Assembly (NCBI GenBank): GCA_937862595.1
Contig: CALMFL010000233.1
Span: 1 to 9,855 of the forward strand
Direction: 5' to 3'
DNA length: 9,855 bases
Origin: an uncultured Fidelibacterota bacterium
Lineage (GTDB): Bacteria; Fidelibacterota; Fidelibacteria; Fidelibacterales; Fidelibacteraceae
The position numbers and the translations under genes are program-made. The first letter of the stretch is position 1. Each line of letters starts with the position of its first letter. The notes below the pieces were generated by a model. The model was given only the letters and a program-made list of their open reading frames with translations. It ran no database searches and was not told the origin of the DNA. This document shows, piece by piece, positions 8,109 to 9,855 of this stretch.

Positions 8109-8695
8109 TTTTTTGCGAAACCTCCCTGTAAGAGTTTCATCAGGTAATCGACCTGTTCTTCATTTGTGAAAGTAATATCCGCCATATGGCGCATCTTGGG
8201 TCCGGTGGTGTGGTGGATCATGCCGCTGATCGCGGAGGTCATCAGGTTGACCGGAATGTCGTCGCGCAGCTGGCCCTCCCGAATGCCGCCTTCGATGATG
8301 GTCCGGACGGCCTCCTGCTGTCGCTTGAAATAGACGTGCAGCATTTTCATGTCCAGTTCCTTGTCAAAGCTTTGCGACACGACCTGCTTGAAAAGCGCGA
8401 AGATCTGGGGGCTGTCGCTGGAAAAATTGCACATCCCGCGAATCAGCAATTTCAATTTGTCCCAAATCGGACCATCGCTTTTAGCGAGATTTTCCAGGCC
8501 GATGACGAGGGTGTCAATGGAGTGCGTAATGCACGCGGAAAAGATCTCTTCTTTGCCCGGGAAATGGTAGTAGAGCGCCGGTTTCGTGATATTCAGGGCT
8601 TCCGCGATCTCCCGCATGGATGTCCCGTTGTAGCCCTTCTCCGAGAAGATCCTCGCGGCGACCTCCAGAATCTTGTTGTGCGTTGTCTCTGTCAT
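8105..8695 (-). CDS. TetR/AcrR-family transcriptional repressor of the efflux operon
   Basis: From the ATG at 8695 the protein has 196 residues, typical of the family. The N-terminal helix-turn-helix occupies about 24-46, with the signature T-S-M-R-E-I-A-E-A-L-N-I-T-K-P-A-L-Y-Y-H-F followed by PGKEEIF. The rest is a helical ligand-binding and dimerisation domain that differs from family to family, so the inducer cannot be predicted. Being the first gene of the operon and overlapping the next by ATGA, it most likely represses its own operon and is released by a pump substrate. I chose the ATG at 8695 because GAGGA (8705-8701) lies 5 bases upstream. A TTG at 8707 in the same frame would place that ribosome-binding site inside the gene. 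A candidate promoter and inverted-repeat operator lie just upstream. Confidence 0.95.
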   Translation of the reverse strand: MTETTHNKILEVAARIFSEKGYNGTSMREIAEALNITKPALYYHFPGKEEIFSACITHSIDTLVIGLENLAKSDGPIWDKLKLLIRGMCNFSSDSPQIFALFKQVVSQSFDKELDMKMLHVYFKRQQEAVRTIIEGGIREGQLRDDIPVNLMTSAISGMIHHTTGPKMRHMADITFTNEEQVDYLMKLLQGGFAKK

Positions 8696-8708
8696 GTGTT
8701 TCCTCAAA

Positions 8709-8739
8709 TTCGACTTACTGAACGGAAGGTAAGTTCGAA
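8709..8739. promoter_or_regulatory. Imperfect inverted repeat, candidate TetR operator
   Basis: ACTTAC (8713-8718) and GTAAGT (8729-8734) are perfect 6-base inverted arms with a 10-base centre. TTCG (8709-8712) and CGAA (8736-8739) extend the symmetry, with one unpaired base at 8735. The size suits a TetR-family dimer site. It covers the predicted -10 box and start point, so binding would block RNA polymerase. Assignment to the neighbouring repressor is inferred from position. Confidence 0.5.
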
Positions 8740-8754
8740 AGTTCCCATTGTCAA
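8726..8754 (-). promoter_or_regulatory. Candidate sigma70 promoter of the tetR-tolC-adaptor-pump operon
   Basis: On the minus strand a perfect TTGACA (8754-8749) is followed after 17 bases by TACCTT (8731-8726), a weak -10 box that keeps T1, A2 and the final T. Transcription would start near 8719, giving a leader of about 24 bases that contains the GAGGA ribosome-binding site. The -10 box lies inside the inverted repeat described separately, as expected for a repressed promoter. Confidence 0.55.
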
Positions 8755-8765
8755 GAAGATATTTT

Positions 8766-8780
8766 ACCGGCCGGTCAGTT
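8766..8780. promoter_or_regulatory. Palindrome plus second copy of the operator half-site upstream of -35
   Basis: ACCGGCCGGT (8766-8775) is a perfect 10-base palindrome upstream of the TTGACA box. It runs into GGTCAGTT (8773-8780), which differs by one base from GGTAAGTT (8728-8735) in the main operator. The two copies are in the same orientation, 45 bases apart. This may be an auxiliary repressor or activator site; a chance match is possible. Confidence 0.3.
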
Positions 8781-8842
8781 ATTTTTCCGCGCCCGCGCTT
8801 ACAGGCTTCCTCTGAGAATAACCGCTTATTAAGGGTCCGATA

Positions 8843-8859
8843 TCATTTAAAATAAATGA
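8843..8859. repeat. AT-rich perfect inverted repeat between the CAT-like gene and tetR
   Basis: TCATTTA (8843-8849) and TAAATGA (8853-8859) are perfect 7-base arms around AAA. It lies about 63 bases past the stop of the CAT-like gene and about 90 bases before the tetR promoter. As an RNA hairpin it would be weak and has no U-run after it, so a protein-binding site or a weak 3' end are both possible. No other clear terminator was seen after the CAT-like gene. Confidence 0.35.
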
Positions 8860-8921
8860 AGGTGTGAGGCCCCGCCGGGAAAAAAGATTTGACTGGAAGG
8901 GGTGAAAAATTCAGAAGATGA

Positions 8922-9554
8922 TCAGACGGAGGAGGCGTTCAGCCGTGCCTGAAAATCTTCCAGGAAACGCCCGATGTGCATACCGTCCATCAGGGCGTGA
9001 TGGGCGTGAACGCCGACGGGCATGACGCGGCGGCCGTGTTCTTCGCAAAGTTTCCCGAAGCTCAGAATGGGCACGCCCTCGCTGCGCGGAAGGTCCAGCG
9101 GGTGGCTGACGGAGGTGAAGCGGATCCAGGGGAGGATGGAATAATAGATCGTGTCCGGACAGTCTTTGGAGGCGTCAAGACCGGTTTGCGCCTTGACGCG
9201 CGCCATCTCCGGCCCGGCGTCTTTCAGGAAGTCCCCGAAACTGTCCCGGTATTCCAGCATGGCGAATCCCAGTCCGCCGTCGTTCCGGAGAAGGGTGGGA
9301 GAGCCGTGGACCCTGTCATAGATCACGGGCGTGTCCTTTTCAAGGCGGATGCGGAATTCGGGAATGCCGTTCGCTGCGGCCAGGGAGAGATAAAAATAAT
9401 AGAGAAAAAATGAAACCTTCAAGTCCTTAGCCCGGGCATAGGCGGCCGTGAAGTCCAGTTCCGTGCAGACCCCGAAATAGGGGTCGCTGTAGCGGATGAA
9501 GTGCCGGAACGCCGATGCGCGATCCCAGCGATCGATGGGAATGTTATGTTTCAT
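8922..9554 (-). CDS. Chloramphenicol acetyltransferase-family (type A CAT-like) protein
   Basis: From the ATG at 9554 the protein has 210 residues, close to the 213-219 usual for type A CAT trimers. The catalytic signature HHALMDG is at 185-191, with His186 as the expected general base and Asp190 as the structural aspartate. The segment LPWIRFTSVS (141-150) matches the conserved PW-x-x-F-x-S stretch, and Ser148 aligns with the serine that stabilises the transition state in classical CAT. The N-terminus (IDRWDRASAFRHF) and TELDFT at 31-36 also fit the family. The reaction would be acetyl transfer from acetyl-CoA to a hydroxyl. Many chromosomal members have no proven resistance role, so chloramphenicol is only one possible acceptor. 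The start overlaps the end of the threonine-synthase-like gene by 11 bases and has no clear ribosome-binding site, which implies translational coupling. An ATG at 9614 in frame would add 20 residues not seen in the family and overlap far more. Confidence 0.88.
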   Translation of the reverse strand: MKHNIPIDRWDRASAFRHFIRYSDPYFGVCTELDFTAAYARAKDLKVSFFLYYFYLSLAAANGIPEFRIRLEKDTPVIYDRVHGSPTLLRNDGGLGFAMLEYRDSFGDFLKDAGPEMARVKAQTGLDASKDCPDTIYYSILPWIRFTSVSHPLDLPRSEGVPILSFGKLCEEHGRRVMPVGVHAHHALMDGMHIGRFLEDFQARLNASSV

Positions 9555-9855
9555 TTTTAAACGGGGCTTTCGATAAATAGGATTCAACGGCATCCAGATC
9601 CAATTCCCGGACATCCGCCGGATGATGACGCAGGGCGCCCGTGTCCTTCAGTCCGGAACCCGTCAGCATCATCACAACGGCGGCATCCGCTCCGATCCTG
9701 CCGGACTCGCGGAGTTTTTTGATCGCATACAGGCTTGTGGCGGAGGCCGGTTCAACAAAATATCCGGACGCCGCAAGCAGCTTTTGCGAAAGCAGGATCT
9801 CGTCCTCGGCGACATATTCCGCCGGCCATCCGACACGCGTTGCCATGTCACTGAT
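9544..9855 (-). CDS. thrC: Threonine synthase-like PLP enzyme, C-terminal 103 residues
   Basis: The frame is open to the right edge, so only the C-terminus is present; the PLP-binding lysine and most of the active site lie outside. Visible landmarks are VAEDEILLSQKLLA, then FVEPASATSLYAIKKL (about residues 33-48 of the fragment) and VMMLTGSGLKD (61-71). These correspond to the EPASA and TGxGLKD blocks of threonine synthase, which converts O-phosphohomoserine to threonine in the cytoplasm. Related fold-type II enzymes (threonine dehydratase, cysteate synthase) share parts of these blocks, so thrC is likely but not certain from the fragment. The stop codon TAA at 9546-9544 falls inside the start of the CAT-like gene. 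Confidence 0.8.
   Translation of the reverse strand: MSDMATRVGWPAEYVAEDEILLSQKLLAASGYFVEPASATSLYAIKKLRESGRIGADAAVVMMLTGSGLKDTGALRHHPADVRELDLDAVESYLSKAPFKNET

Noticed and set aside
8186..8815. Plus-strand 209-residue frame opposite tetR
   Set aside because: It is the reverse frame of a typical TetR gene and crosses the promoter/operator region.
8862..8885. GC-rich stretch with nearby T-run as a terminator for the CAT-like gene
   Set aside because: Only a 3-4 base stem can be drawn, and on the minus strand the T-run precedes the G/C stretch instead of following it.
9555..9614. Upstream ATG for the CAT-like gene at 9614
   Set aside because: The 20 added residues do not fit the family N-terminus and would overlap the threonine-synthase-like gene by 71 bases.
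1..9855. Mobile element, CRISPR array, tRNA/rRNA or phage genes
   Set aside because: No transposase or integrase frame, no regularly spaced repeats and no RNA-gene signature was seen on either strand.

Overview
The window reads as chromosomal DNA from a diderm (Gram-negative-type) bacterium. It encodes an outer-membrane efflux protein, a lipoprotein periplasmic adaptor and a DUF5916 protein with a predicted outer-membrane barrel. DUF5916 proteins are commonest in the Bacteroidota/FCB lineages (Gemmatimonadota, Calditrichota, Marinimicrobia-like and relatives). Several starts carry Shine-Dalgarno-like sites (tetR GAGGA, adaptor GGAGA, pump AAAGG), which argues against a typical Bacteroidota genome, so an FCB-type or similar environmental lineage is my inference only. 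All seven genes lie on the minus strand and gene density is high; the longest intergenic stretch is about 226 bases.

Reading the minus strand from the right edge: (1) 9855-9544 is the C-terminal end of a threonine-synthase-like PLP enzyme; (2) it overlaps by 11 bases a chloramphenicol-acetyltransferase-family gene (9554-8922); (3) a 226-base regulatory region follows, holding an AT-rich palindrome, a sigma70-type promoter and candidate TetR operators; (4) a compact four-gene efflux operon occupies 8695-2365, in the order TetR-family repressor, TolC-type outer-membrane factor, HlyD-type lipoprotein adaptor and HAE-1/SwrC-like RND pump, and ends at a GC-rich hairpin; (5) a GNAT N-acetyltransferase lies at 2302-1853; (6) a DUF5916 protein with an N-terminal CBM9-like domain starts at 1757 and runs off the left edge, apparently from a promoter so close to the ATG that the mRNA should be leaderless.

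The efflux operon is a complete tripartite export system under a local repressor. The inner-membrane RND protein would move substrates using the proton gradient, the lipid-anchored adaptor would bridge the periplasm, and the TolC-like protein would form the outer-membrane duct. Gene junctions are tight (ATGA overlap, TAATG overlap, 21-base gap), so co-transcription and translational coupling are expected. The repressor probably controls the whole unit through inverted repeats that cover the -10 region. No mobile element, CRISPR array, tRNA or rRNA gene was seen. I did not find a clearly new defence or metabolic system. The most interesting points are the putative leaderless DUF5916 gene, the repeated half-sites upstream of tetR, the coupling of a CAT-family enzyme to threonine synthase, and the altered proton-relay residues of the pump.
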